Source of the DNA: Melampsora larici-populina 98AG31
Taxonomy: Eukaryota; Basidiomycota; Pucciniomycetes; Pucciniales; Melampsoraceae
Direction of reading: 5' to 3'
Assembly: GCF_000204055.1 (NCBI RefSeq)
Contig: NW_006768783.1
Span: 186,001 to 250,000 of the forward strand
Length of the DNA: 64,000 bases
Shown: positions 54,816 to 64,000 of the stretch, piece after piece
How the letters are laid out: each line of letters begins with the position of its first letter
Position numbering within the stretch: position 1 is the first letter of the stretch
The notes under the pieces: model-generated
The model's database searches: none
Seen by the model: the letters and a program-made list of their open reading frames with translations, nothing else
Told to the model about the DNA's origin: nothing
Translations under genes and position numbers: made by a program

Positions 54816-56147
54816 TTTCGTGATAAAAATGAATTGATTGTTGAAAAGATATTTGTCTAGAAGAGAAATCAGATAAGAGAGGAAATAATCTTGATTAAAG
54901 TTTTTGTAGAAGTGATGAACTTTCGATCAAAGTCTCTCTAAATACCTCATCAGGAAACTGGCGATTAGGAAAGTAATTCATGAGTCGAATAGTTTTGTTG
55001 AAGCTCAGATTGCCATTGAAGAGCAGGTCATGAACAGACATGAACAAGCCAGCTACTGAAGATCATAAGCCGCTTTTGTCAAAGTGATTCCTCAGTGTTA
55101 AGGATGATGAGGAGTGAAGAGTTCAGTGATATAATTGATTTTCATGTTCATTTCACTCACGTCGTATCAAAGCACCAAGTTCAAACCCTTTCATGGACTT
55201 CGTTGCCTCTGATCCCTTCACTGAACTTGACTTGGTTTCATTGGGATCATTGGTAGTTCAATAAACTTATCAAAGTCCCTCCCTCACGAGAGTCGAGAAG
55301 TATGACTTTACCCGCAGGTCCCACCCTCGACTACTCGCGAGAGAGGGAAATTGATCAGTTTGGTAGTCAAACATGAGTTACCCTTATTGTGCGCATTCAG
55401 CTCAAGATGTTCGATATATATCTTCCCAATCTTCGATATCGGTTCAGTCTGAATTGTGTATAGTCACTCTGCTACATATCAGCCGCTCTATCAAGCTACC
55501 TCGTTAGCAGTTTGATTCAAGTGTTAATGAGAAGTCAATATGGCATGTTCTGTCTTCCAGATCAAGACACATGGTGCAATTGAGGCTTATGATTGGAATT
55601 CCATGAGTACTTTTGATTCTTGATAACCAGTTATGAGAATGTGATTCATGCAAAGCCAATCAAGTAGTTTCATAAGCTCTTTGAAAATCTTTACTATAGT
55701 TTTCCTAAATTGACTATATAGGTTCATTCAGTTCAAGAAAGTATATTTTCTTTGGGTTTCTTGAATTTTGAAAACCTCGAAAACATTTTTCATCTTTAAA
55801 GAATGAATGATCATCATGTATTTATTAAGGAAAAGATAAAAATATCTTTCGGGATGTCATATGCATGCGAAAATAAACAAATAATCGAAAAAAAGAGTGT
55901 ACAAGTATTACTAGAACGATTTACTGACGAATGGATAACAAGAGCAATGAAAAGAAGTGAAATGTTTAAAAAACTAGAATGTTTGAAAAAAGCGAATCAA
56001 GTTCAAATGATAGTCTTGCAACCCCCATTCGTGTTCAAATATTCAAAGAGGATCAATCATCGGACTTTGAAGGCATTACTGATCCATATAAATTGTTTCT
56101 TGAGTTGACTTGATAGGAGTTTACCGTATCGAAGAACCGATCGAATT
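54816..56147. other. Intergenic; hairpin at 55262-55375
   Basis: An imperfect inverted repeat pairs AACTTATCAAAGTCCCTCCC...CGAGAGTCGAG with CTCGACTACTCGCGAGAGAGGG...GATCAGTT, possibly a tiny MITE. The frame 55803-56108 (+) is Lys/Ile-rich and unsupported. Confidence 0.45.
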
Positions 56148-57798
56148 CTAACTTGAAGTGGATCGTTTCTCGGCCACGTCACGGAACCACCTAGATAGGT
56201 TTTCGTAAACGACAAACGTCACACACGTACCGGGGAGTACCCGAACCGCATTGGTGCCCAAACCTTTGTAAAAGGCTTTAAAACCCTCAGTTCGGTAAGT
56301 ATGTGTGATGCAGTGAGGAATGGAGTGATAATGTGTAGTTGAAGGATTTGCTGTTGATTCGAGAATACGGCGCGCTGAAGAAAGATACATCTGACTCTTT
56401 TGGATTTCAAAGGGTTGTAGATTTATTAGTAAAGGAAGCTGGTGATATTTGAGTATGTCAGATAGGGAACCAACTTGTAGTCGAGACCTCACAACTTGAT
56501 ATGGATAAGTGATGCCTATGGCCAACAGCTTAGCTGCCCCACTCAAGATCACATACTCAATATTCGACTATCAAACCGGAAAAATTATATTAGTTCAGAT
56601 TGAGTAAGAGCTAATAAGACAATATGAAAGACAACGTACCAAAGCGGTAGGATCATCTTCACCAATCGAAGCATAAGCTATTCCACTCTTCTGTCTCCTG
56701 ACCTCTTGTCTCCATTTCTTCAGTTCTTCATATGTCATAAATTGAATTGCTCCGTTAGAAACTCCAACAAGTGCTAACACACTGCCTTTCCAAAGTCCTC
56801 TAGCTCCTTCTTCTTTGGATATCCTTATCAGTCCGTCTGTTCAGATTGCAAAGCCTTCCCCAAAAAGATGAGGTATACAAAAGGCACAAAGCTGATTAGT
56901 CTCATGCCCAGACTCTTCAGTTGACATATCTTTACTAGGTGCCGAAATCTTATGTAAATAGAAAATGACAGCAACTCACCCAATACACTTGTATAGGCAC
57001 CCGGAGAATGAACCTGAGTGGTAAACATCCTTGTCTTGACTACCCATATCGGATTTGTCATCATCGCAGTGATCACCCCAGAGGAAGCTGAGGCGAAAAG
57101 ATGCTGTGCGGCTGAAAGTTTGACACCAGTTTCGGAACCATCTGCACCGGTAGACATACGTTTTTTGATAGTCGAGTACCTATTTACCAAAAATACACGT
57201 GTTATAAGTTCTCGATATACATGTGAATAGGACTTCATCGGGATTGAACTACTACATACCACAAAAAGTAAAGTCCCCAACTAGCTGCATTCCCTACCAT
57301 ATTTGGACTCAATCCACGATACAAACCTTTCCATCCATCAGACCGTACAATTTCACCGAGGCTTGCGAGTATCTTTGGTCGCGTCGATGGTGTTGAAGCG
57401 ATAGAACTAACTTGAGATAAAGTACTTTTTAGATGAACTGGTGAAGTGGCTACTTGAAATTTCACTTTGAGTAAATCAAGAGGATGCATGCAAAGAACCG
57501 AAGTACATCCGGCTCCAATTCCACATACGGCTTGATCCTAGAACATATGGAAAAGGGTAAGAAGTTCGTCAGTTTATAGGTTGCAATCGCCACATCGTAT
57601 TTCATTGGATGTACTAACAATAGCTTGTGAACCAAAAAGTGCAGCTCGAGAGTGTCCCCGAGAGTTTTCTGGCATTGGTAAATCCTGATAATTCGGTTGA
57701 GATTGAGGGAATGAATCTGTTGGGCCACTGACGCTAAAACTTGATGATATAAAATTTTGAAGTGGTGCTTTATGACTGGGGGACAATTTTTGTGGCAT
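56148..57798 (-). CDS. FLX1: Mitochondrial FAD/folate carrier (SLC25A32/FLX1 type)
   Basis: Exons: 57798-57619, 57537-57260, 57179-56980, 56836-56640, 56567-56148 (424 aa as modelled). An inner-membrane carrier with three repeats. The signature motifs are [12 protein letters not shown], the family-specific [12 protein letters not shown], and [32 protein letters not shown] and [22 protein letters not shown] are also typical of the FAD/folate branch. The N-terminus (60 residues) is longer than usual. An extra intron is likely in exon 5 (GTTGGT after RSRLQ to CAG at ~56405, with an ACTAAT branch motif), which would trim an unusual insert. It probably moves FAD or folate across the inner membrane. 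A transposon stack starts ~95 bp upstream. Confidence 0.88.
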
Positions 57799-58122
57799 CG
57801 AGCCGTAAGTCGTAACGAAGATATCCCGTTACTCGGTACCGTCACACTACGCCCGAAATTAGTCAAGGGTCGAGTGATGGTATTGTGGGGGTGGCGCAGG
57901 ACCCCGGAAAGCTCCAGGGAAAGTATCCGACCTAAAACCACCCCAATTGACCTTTTCAATACCCTTTGACGCGGTAAAAACCCAAAAATCGAGCTTAAAC
58001 AATTCCTTAGCTTAACTAAGCCCCTCGCGCGGCCGCGTCCGCGCCCTCGAAAGAGGGGCTTATGACTAAAACGGTTTTTTTGGCTGTGTGACTCCACGTT
58101 TTAACACTACAAAGAATATAAT

Positions 58123-58284
58123 AGGGGTTCTCAAAGTTGGCCCGGTTTCAAGAAAATCCAGTTGACCCGGTTGCTTTTTGGCAGTAACCTTGTGTATTGA
58201 GTTGTCTTTTTTTGACAGATCACAGCCAAAAAGTCAACTGGGTCAACCGGGTTTTTACAAACCGGGTCTACTTTGAGAACCCCT
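58123..58284. mobile_element. 162-bp MITE nested in the left arm
   Basis: Ends AGGGGTTCTCAAAGT and ACTTTGAGAACCCCT, followed inward by CCCGGTTT. The empty site survives in the opposite TIR arm (ATATAATG), showing a 3-bp AAT duplication. Confidence 0.85.
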
Positions 58285-58604
58285 AATGTTTTCCGGGCAG
58301 AAAACGCAAATATTGATATACAAAAATATTGAGCGGTGAGGAGGAGGGCAAAAAATACAAAAAAATATGGCTGTTGTTCCTGGTGTTGAGAGCTTCAATC
58401 TGAGTAAAGCTGTGTTTTTTTAATTTTTGTTTTTTTCATTTTTATATTAAATTTTGTGTGTGGCTCAGTTGTGGGAGGGATAAATAGGGTTTATAAAGTG
58501 TGAATATCCTTGTACGGGGTAAATTAGGTTTACGGGAAACTTGTAAAGGCGGAAGTGTTAAGAATTGTCCTACGTAATTTTTTCGTAGAATTTCTTAGGT
58601 GAAG

Positions 58605-58704
58605 NNNNNNNNNNNNNNNNNNNNNNNNNNNNNNNNNNNNNNNNNNNNNNNNNNNNNNNNNNNNNNNNNNNNNNNNNNNNNNNNNNNNNNNNNNNNNNNN
58701 NNNN
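58605..58704. other. Assembly gap (100 N)
   Basis: Exactly 100 Ns, the usual placeholder for a gap of unknown size, lying at the centre of the palindromic stack. Confidence 0.98.
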
Positions 58705-58987
58705 AAATGCTCATAAAATTTGCAATTCTTGCTCAAAAGACTCGCTTTTAGGCTCATTAGAAAGCCACAGTCTCTCTCTAAATGTCTTAATAATGATTCA
58801 AGGCTTCATTTTCTCTCACAAGGCAGCTATAGTCACTTTGAAATATCTTCTTCAAAGCCACATAGATTCTTTGCAAAGCTGGACACAGCCCCATCACCTC
58901 AATGAAAGATCTAGAGACAGAGTTCAGCTTTCTAATGAACCAATAATCGAGTGTTTTCCTTGCCAATTGCAAAATTTATGAGCATTT
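58705..58987. mobile_element. MITE with AAATGCTCATAAA ends, beside the gap
   Basis: The ends AAATGCTCATAAAATTTGCAA and TTGCAAAATTTATGAGCATTT are inverted, with similarity continuing ~80 bp (TCATTAGAAAGC...). The left end abuts the gap, so it may be incomplete. Confidence 0.7.
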
Positions 58988-59253
58988 GTAGATTTCCAAT
59001 TGTCCTCTCCAATCTGAGGAACCAAATTTCAGCATCTGTTACAGGTGTATATCTGATGAATATGGAGTTTTTTGTTAGTACGTTCAACAATATGCACTCT
59101 AAAAATACAGAAAAATACTCAGATTGAAGCTCTCAACACCAGGAACAACAGCCATATTTTTTTGTATTTTTTGCCCTCCTCCTCACCGCTCAATATTTTT
59201 GTATATCAATGTTTGCGTTTTCTGCCCGGAAAACATTATATTTTTTGTAGTGT

Positions 59254-59664
59254 AAGTACCCTTATGTTGTTTTTTTCGTCTCTGCTCTTCCCATTTTCTT
59301 GAATTTTTCAGACCTTCCAGTATGTTATTCCTCATCAAGTTGTACATAACATAGTACCATTTACTTTGGTTCAGATGAAGCAGAAGTGCTTTGAAATTGT
59401 GATGTAAGATTGGTAATTAAGCAGCTTTTGAATTTCATTCGAGGGATATCCAGCTGGCTTAGGTGGTCTTAGGGCATTTACAACACCGCGTAAGGCCTGT
59501 TTTTCGCATCCTCAGCACAGCTCTCAAGCGATGCAGGGATGTCTGTTGCTCATGAAAAGTATATCACAATATGTACAATTTGACAAAGAACAACATACTT
59601 GAAGGTCTGAAAAATTGTTGAAAATTGGAAGAGCAGAGACGAGAAAAACAACATAAGGGTACTT
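59254..59664. mobile_element. ~410-bp MITE nested in the right arm
   Basis: Ends AAGTACCCTTATGTTGTTTT and the inverse, with ~90 bp of inverted similarity including CGTCTCTGCTCTTCC and TTTTTCAGACCTTC. Comparison with the uninterrupted left arm (TTTTAACACTAC) indicates a TA-type duplication. Confidence 0.8.
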
Positions 59665-60066
59665 AAAACGTGGAGTCACACAGCCAAAAAACCCGTTTTA
59701 GTCATAAGCCCCTCTTTTGAGGGCGCGGACGCGGCCGCGCGAGGGGCTTAGTTAAGCTAAAACAATTCCGGTTACGTTGGTAGGTTTAAAGAGCAAAAAT
59801 TGCTAAAAATCTCCCAGGAGACCAATCCATTCGTTTTTGGTTGGTATGTACGTCCAAAAGACAGTGTTTTCGGGCTTTTTTTTTGGCTCAGGAGAAACCC
59901 ATACCTGTCACGTCGGTAGGTCTGAATTCCAAAAATCTGATTTTGGCTTGAAAAACCCCCAAAAAATACCTTTTTTGTTGGTACTTTGGCCTTTTTTTCA
60001 ACCCTCAATCCATTCATTTTACGTTGGATAGTTCACCTGGAGCTTTCCAGGGTCCTGGTGGCGCGG

Positions 60067-61531
60067 ATACAGTCCAGAGCTGCAGCCTTGGAACAAACTT
60101 TGGGCTTCACAACAAGATGGATCACTTCTCTTGCAATACTCATAGCTAAGAAGCTGAAAAGGGGCGGAAAATGCATCTTTACCTGTGTTTCTCGCATCAC
60201 TTTGCGCTCTTCAAAATTGAGATCTTTCTGAGCAAATTTTATATGAGTCATGGATTCTAGAAGGGAGAGTAAACAATATCAAAAACTGAAAGTATGTGCT
60301 TTGGTAAGGCACTGAAGCTATTCGGTTCAATCAAATGGTATCATGAGAATACCCAAAGTTTGAATGGATGAAGACCAGCTAGAGATTGGTCCTTCAGTAA
60401 AGCTATATCAGGAGAATTTATGTCATAATGATAGTAGATGGAATTGGTTAATAACAATATCACTGGCTTTACGAAGTTTATTTGCTGGCTTGGATATTTC
60501 GTGAAACTTTTGCGATCTTTGAGTTGCAGGAAAGAAATCTTCAAAGCCTTCAGCTGCTTATGTCAAAATCTCTCGACCTCAACCCACATGATCCCTCCCA
60601 CATGGACCTACAAAGATGATTGCTGATTTGTGTTGGATTTCTCGCTATGATCACAGCTTAGAGTCAGGTATGTAACTCCACATGTGGGAAATGAAGGAGA
60701 CGAGGGATTTTTCTTCATGGAAGGTACATAAGTGGTTGTCGAGAAAATATAACTATGCTGCAGAAGACATAAGCTAAGCCTTTCAAAAAGGTGTGACTGA
60801 GATGACAGTGAAGCTCAATAAGCTTATTCATCTAGATTGCGAGCCTGAACGTATCACGCACACCAAGTCAAAGTACTTTGGGTGTCAAATGTTTCTCATC
60901 ATATTTGGAGCGATTACTTTTATCAAAAATTTCCATTACCCACAATTAAATTAGTCTTAAATCTGATGAAAGAAATGATATAACCCTTGTTGACTTCTCC
61001 CTGAAAAAGAATATACATTTTCTTTTTGAAAGTAGGTAAGCAGGATCCTTCCCACCAGTCATACGAAATAATTGACTAAAAAACACAAGTTTGAGAAACC
61101 CAAAACTTTGAAACATATCTTCAATTTCATCTGACTCAGGCTCATAACCTATTATAACAATCATATACTGGTGTCCAAAAGAAAGGTAAGAAGTTTTGTT
61201 TCTGAGTCGTGAAGTTTTTTGATTTCGATAATTTAGTCAACGATAGAATTAAATGAATGGAAACCATTTTGAACAATATAGGATTATGATGAAAGAAGTT
61301 CGAAATCGATGTCCACTTTTTCCTCTACTTTATCATACATCTTGAAATTGGTCTCGGTTTGGTCTTGTTACTAGGTACCGATCACATGAAAGATTTAGTT
61401 TCAAGAGGTTCTTCAAGTTATGTCGAAGTGGTATATGTATTAAGATGTTGGTATTACAATTCGAGTTAATCGATTATCAAGGATGAAAGTATATTTTCTT
61501 ACCTATATATTGTAATAGTGCCGAAGATAAG
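60067..61531. other. Intergenic, no gene supported
   Basis: Short frames only, without motifs. The last 100 bp are the 3' flank of the 61532 gene. Confidence 0.5.
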
Positions 61532-62044
61532 TTAGACTTGTACATCTGTCTTGAAGATAAAATCACTGTCGAACGATACGTACGAGGTATATATCGATCC
61601 CTCGAGCTGTTCACTGATCCTCCGGCTACGAATTGACCCCAGCTGCCTCTCCTTCGATCTCCTATGATCCGGTTCCTGAAAACTCATACCTCTCCTTCTT
61701 GAAGTAGACTGACTCGATGATCTTAAAGTACGATAATCATGATAATTTTTTGAATTAGATCGATTAGGTTGATCTTGTTGTCTAGAATTCAATTTACGAT
61801 GTGGAGATCTAGGTCTATTATCAATTTTGCCTTCATCCATAAACACATCAGCTTGTTTGATTCTACTTGCTGGTTTTGATATTTGTCCCATTGCTGTCAT
61901 TTTTGATAAAGAAATGCTTCTTCTTGATGTTCCATTCGGACGTCTTTCGAAAAACCAACCAGAGACTTTTGTAACTTGTGGAAAGATTAGAGTAAAGATG
62001 AAGAAAATGACTTTGAATATTTCTGTGAACGGAAGGAGCTTCAT
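61532..62044 (-). CDS. Small basic secreted protein (170 aa), effector candidate
   Basis: Single frame from the first ATG. A signal peptide is clear (MKLLPFTEIFKVIFFIFTLI, cleavage near VTKVSG). The mature part is strongly basic and rich in Arg and Ser (SRRSISLSK, RSPHRKLNSRQQ, SQSTSRRRG, GSIRSRRIS), has no cysteine and ends in an acidic/aromatic tail (FDSDFIFKTDVQV). A TATA-like TTTAAATA lies ~85 bp upstream (62127-62135). No known domain. Arg-rich, cysteine-free secreted proteins are one class of fungal effector candidate. Confidence 0.6.
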   Translation of the reverse strand: MKLLPFTEIFKVIFFIFTLIFPQVTKVSGWFFERRPNGTSRRSISLSKMTAMGQISKPASRIKQADVFMDEGKIDNRPRSPHRKLNSRQQDQPNRSNSKNYHDYRTLRSSSQSTSRRRGMSFQEPDHRRSKERQLGSIRSRRISEQLEGSIYTSYVSFDSDFIFKTDVQV

Positions 62045-63240
62045 TCAATCGGAAGACCTTGATGATATAAGTAAGAGTCTGATCAAAGTTGCACCATAAG
62101 TAAACCCCGGAAGATGTATGTGGGCGTATTTAAAGCATAGAAGTGCGTAATATCGTAATAAACGCGAAAAACACAACTGACATGAGTATATACTACTCTA
62201 GGATATATTCACATTGTTCGGTGAACCGGAATTATGATCCAACTAGGAAGAGCGGAGCGTGAAACTTGTGTGAGCTGCAAGGAGGTATAGTGAGTCGTTT
62301 TTCAACACATCACAAGATATGTTCGGGGGTTTTGTTTTGAAGATTTAGAAGATTTCAATACATAAAGTGTATTACAAGAGAAAACCGAAGCGTACATACA
62401 ATTTGGGCTCTTGAGTCTTAGGTAGATTTTGTCAAATGTGTCACAGGAGGCCGGCTAACAAGGGTCTGATTCTGTGTGAGTTCAGTGGGTACAATCGGAT
62501 CACCAGATATGCCACAAAAAGTCATAGGCAAAATGTAGTGTCAGTCCCGTTGCTTAACGGGGTTTGAGTTGACGTGCTTGGTTAAAGGCTACGATTCTTC
62601 CCTTGAAACATGACCAATATGACGGTTACATGTGCCAAGAACCTCCAAGTCGGTCTCGCAGGTCATGAAGGAGGTGGAGATATAATAGCTACTTGTAAAT
62701 TTATTCACATCTTGAATGTAGGATAGGGGAAGTTAAACATCGAGCAACTTTCCAAGAGCTATAAAGAATCTCATATGTACCATGAAGTGCATAAAAGCTG
62801 CACGCAACCCACAACATTGGTGGGATTATTGTTTCCCAGAAAGGAAATGAATATGTACATGCACAATGTAGCACCATGTAAATTTAGTGATCAAGGTGTT
62901 TGGTAGCGTGCCAGATGAACCAAAAAATCAAGCTCGCTTACTTTGAATTTTGAATCAAGTGTATACTCACACGTCTCGGCAATAAACATTTCTTTCGCTC
63001 ATCAAGTTGGTCACAAAATAACGATCTTTATTCATATCAAAGCGGGCTACAAACATGGTTTCAAAAAACGACGCAATAAGTTCAATGGAAACAAAAGAGT
63101 GTACAAGGTATTCAAAAGAAAAGAAGGACATTAGAACAAACAAGTTCTTTACAATAAGGTGATAACGAGATTTTAAAACAAAGCGTCATGTACAGAAGAC
63201 TTGTGAAAAAGACGGTTTTGTTCGGTTGAAAGAAAAACAA
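62045..63240. other. Intergenic, no gene supported
   Basis: Promoter side of the 61532 gene, then unassigned sequence and the 3' flank of the LRR gene. Confidence 0.5.
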
Positions 63241-64000
63241 TCAGGTCATAAGTTCAATACGGTGTTTGTTACAAAATTCACCTAAGCCGTTGGTAGTAAA
63301 AAACTTGATCATATGTTCAGAAGAGTTTTGTAAGACTAATGTATTTAATTTAGGCCAAGCGTTTGCACAAACCAAAATCGGAATCACTTCCCAGTTTGAA
63401 TGACGTTGTAAATTCATAACTGTATGAAGTTTTTCCAACTTTTCGCAATATTGAAATCTTGGTGTTAAATCTTCACACCAAGCTTTTATTTCCAATGAAA
63501 CTAATTGTGGTAACTTGTAAACGTGTTGAGCTGGCTGGTCTTCTTCCCAATCATCTATAGGTTCAGCAGGTGAAAGAACTAGTTTAACTACGTTAGGTGC
63601 CATATGATCAAGGACTTTATAATCCCTTTCTCCTTTAAAGTTGAAACCCTCTAATCTCAAATCAACAATTGAACCTGACCATTTGAATCTACGCCAAGCC
63701 GCATCAACACAATCAGTCGAAGTGATCGAAAGGGTTTTCAAGTTGGTGATTTTGGAAATCGATAAACCGAGTCTTTCAGTACTACGACTTTCAGGTACGA
63801 ATTCTATGGCGTCGAGTGACAAGGATTCAAGGTTAGTCAATCGTTCTAATAAGCGTTGGATGAAATTCTTGTGGATTGAAGTACAGTCCATTTGGCTTAA
63901 TTCGAGATGTTTAAGGGAGACTGAAGATACGATGGCCGGAATGGTTTGAAGTAACGCAAAGTTCAAGACTTTGTGAGTTTCATCTGGGTCATCGTGTTGA
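63241..64000 (-). CDS. Leucine-rich-repeat protein, C-terminal part (F-box/LRR type)
   Basis: Open from the stop at 63241 to the window edge; the N-terminus lies outside. Irregular LRRs: VSLKHLELSQMD, LTNLESLSLDAIEF, ITNLKTLSITSTD, SIVDLRLEGFNF, NVVKLVLSP, LPQLVSLEIKAW, WPKLNTLVLQN. Spacing of ~25-30 residues fits fungal F-box/LRR substrate receptors. An F-box would be at the missing end. The role is probably protein recognition for ubiquitylation. Confidence 0.7.
   Translation of the reverse strand, partial: QHDDPDETHKVLNFALLQTIPAIVSSVSLKHLELSQMDCTSIHKNFIQRLLERLTNLESLSLDAIEFVPESRSTERLGLSISKITNLKTLSITSTDCVDAAWRRFKWSGSIVDLRLEGFNFKGERDYKVLDHMAPNVVKLVLSPAEPIDDWEEDQPAQHVYKLPQLVSLEIKAWCEDLTPRFQYCEKLEKLHTVMNLQRHSNWEVIPILVCANAWPKLNTLVLQNSSEHMIKFFTTNGLGEFCNKHRIELMT

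Larger units (their letters stand above)
58007..59760. mobile_element. MULE-like non-autonomous element, 9-bp target duplication
   Basis: Flanked by AACAATTCC on both sides (57998-58006 and 59761-59769). The ends TTAGCTTAACTAAGCCCC start a terminal inverted repeat of at least 115 bp that includes a GC-rich CGCGGCCGCGTCCGCG block. The similarity resumes inside past an inserted MITE (to ~58410 and from ~59110). Long TIRs plus a 9-bp duplication are the Mutator hallmark. No transposase is visible; the core holds other insertions and a gap. Confidence 0.85.
57894..60066. mobile_element. Outer inverted-repeat element hosting a nested stack
   Basis: The left end GGCGCAGGACCCCGGAAAGC and right end GCTTTCCAGGGTCCTGGTGG are inverted, with ~40 bp of similarity that includes AGCTCCAGG and TATCC. 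A 1.75-kb element with its own 9-bp target duplication sits inside. Exact ends and target duplication are unclear. Confidence 0.5.

Noticed and set aside
55450..55510. tRNA-like stretch on the minus strand (GGTAGC..ATAGAGCGG)
   Set aside because: It resembles a D-arm, but no matching acceptor stem, anticodon arm or GTTCGA-type T-arm could be built.
56219..56410. Minus-strand frame starting [10 protein letters not shown]
   Set aside because: Alternative-frame shadow of the last carrier exon, which has the conserved [15 protein letters not shown].
58530..58757. Open frame across the gap
   Set aside because: It runs through 100 Ns and has no meaning.

Overview
The window is nuclear DNA from a fungus. 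The likely source is a basidiomycete of the Pucciniomycotina, with a rust (Pucciniales) the best guess. Seen directly: AT-rich sequence, short GT-AG introns (mostly 65-120 nt), small secreted cysteine-rich proteins, and dense transposons. Inferred: repeat copies differ mainly by TCG to TTG changes, the context of the RIP-like mutation known in Pucciniomycotina. No species is claimed.

Layout. 1-2200: 5' half of a Ty3/gypsy retrotransposon on the minus strand (Gag, a -1 frameshift site, start of Pol). 2200-9700: repeat-rich DNA with a ~940 bp inverted repeat and a mariner-like transposase relic. 9700-19600: gene island with a HAC1/XBP1-type bZIP factor carrying a candidate Ire1 intron, an orphan protein with a mitochondrial-type N-terminus, and two tandem WW-domain genes. 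20350-23160: a lineage-specific gene with a two-fold internal duplication. 24100-26650: hairpin array, 40-bp minisatellite and a MITE. 26970-33630: class 3 lipase, a gene built of duplicated exon modules, and a 10-cysteine secreted protein. 34336-40284: a complete Ngaro-type tyrosine-recombinase retrotransposon. 40500-48850: MITEs, a Harbinger relic, an element with ~200 bp inverted repeats, and nested MITEs. 49594-53733: divergent SEN2 and GRC3. 54171-57798: a Tyr-rich orphan and a mitochondrial FAD/folate carrier. 57894-60066: a stack of nested inverted-repeat elements around an assembly gap. 61532-64000: a small basic secreted protein and the 3' part of an LRR protein.

Functional themes. 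HAC1 would drive the ER unfolded-protein response, which supports secretion. SEN2 and GRC3 are both RNA-processing enzymes and share a 249 bp divergent promoter. The secreted or duplicated orphan genes lie next to repeats, as rust effector candidates often do. Exon models were built by hand from splice signals, reading phase and family conservation. They have not been tested against transcripts.
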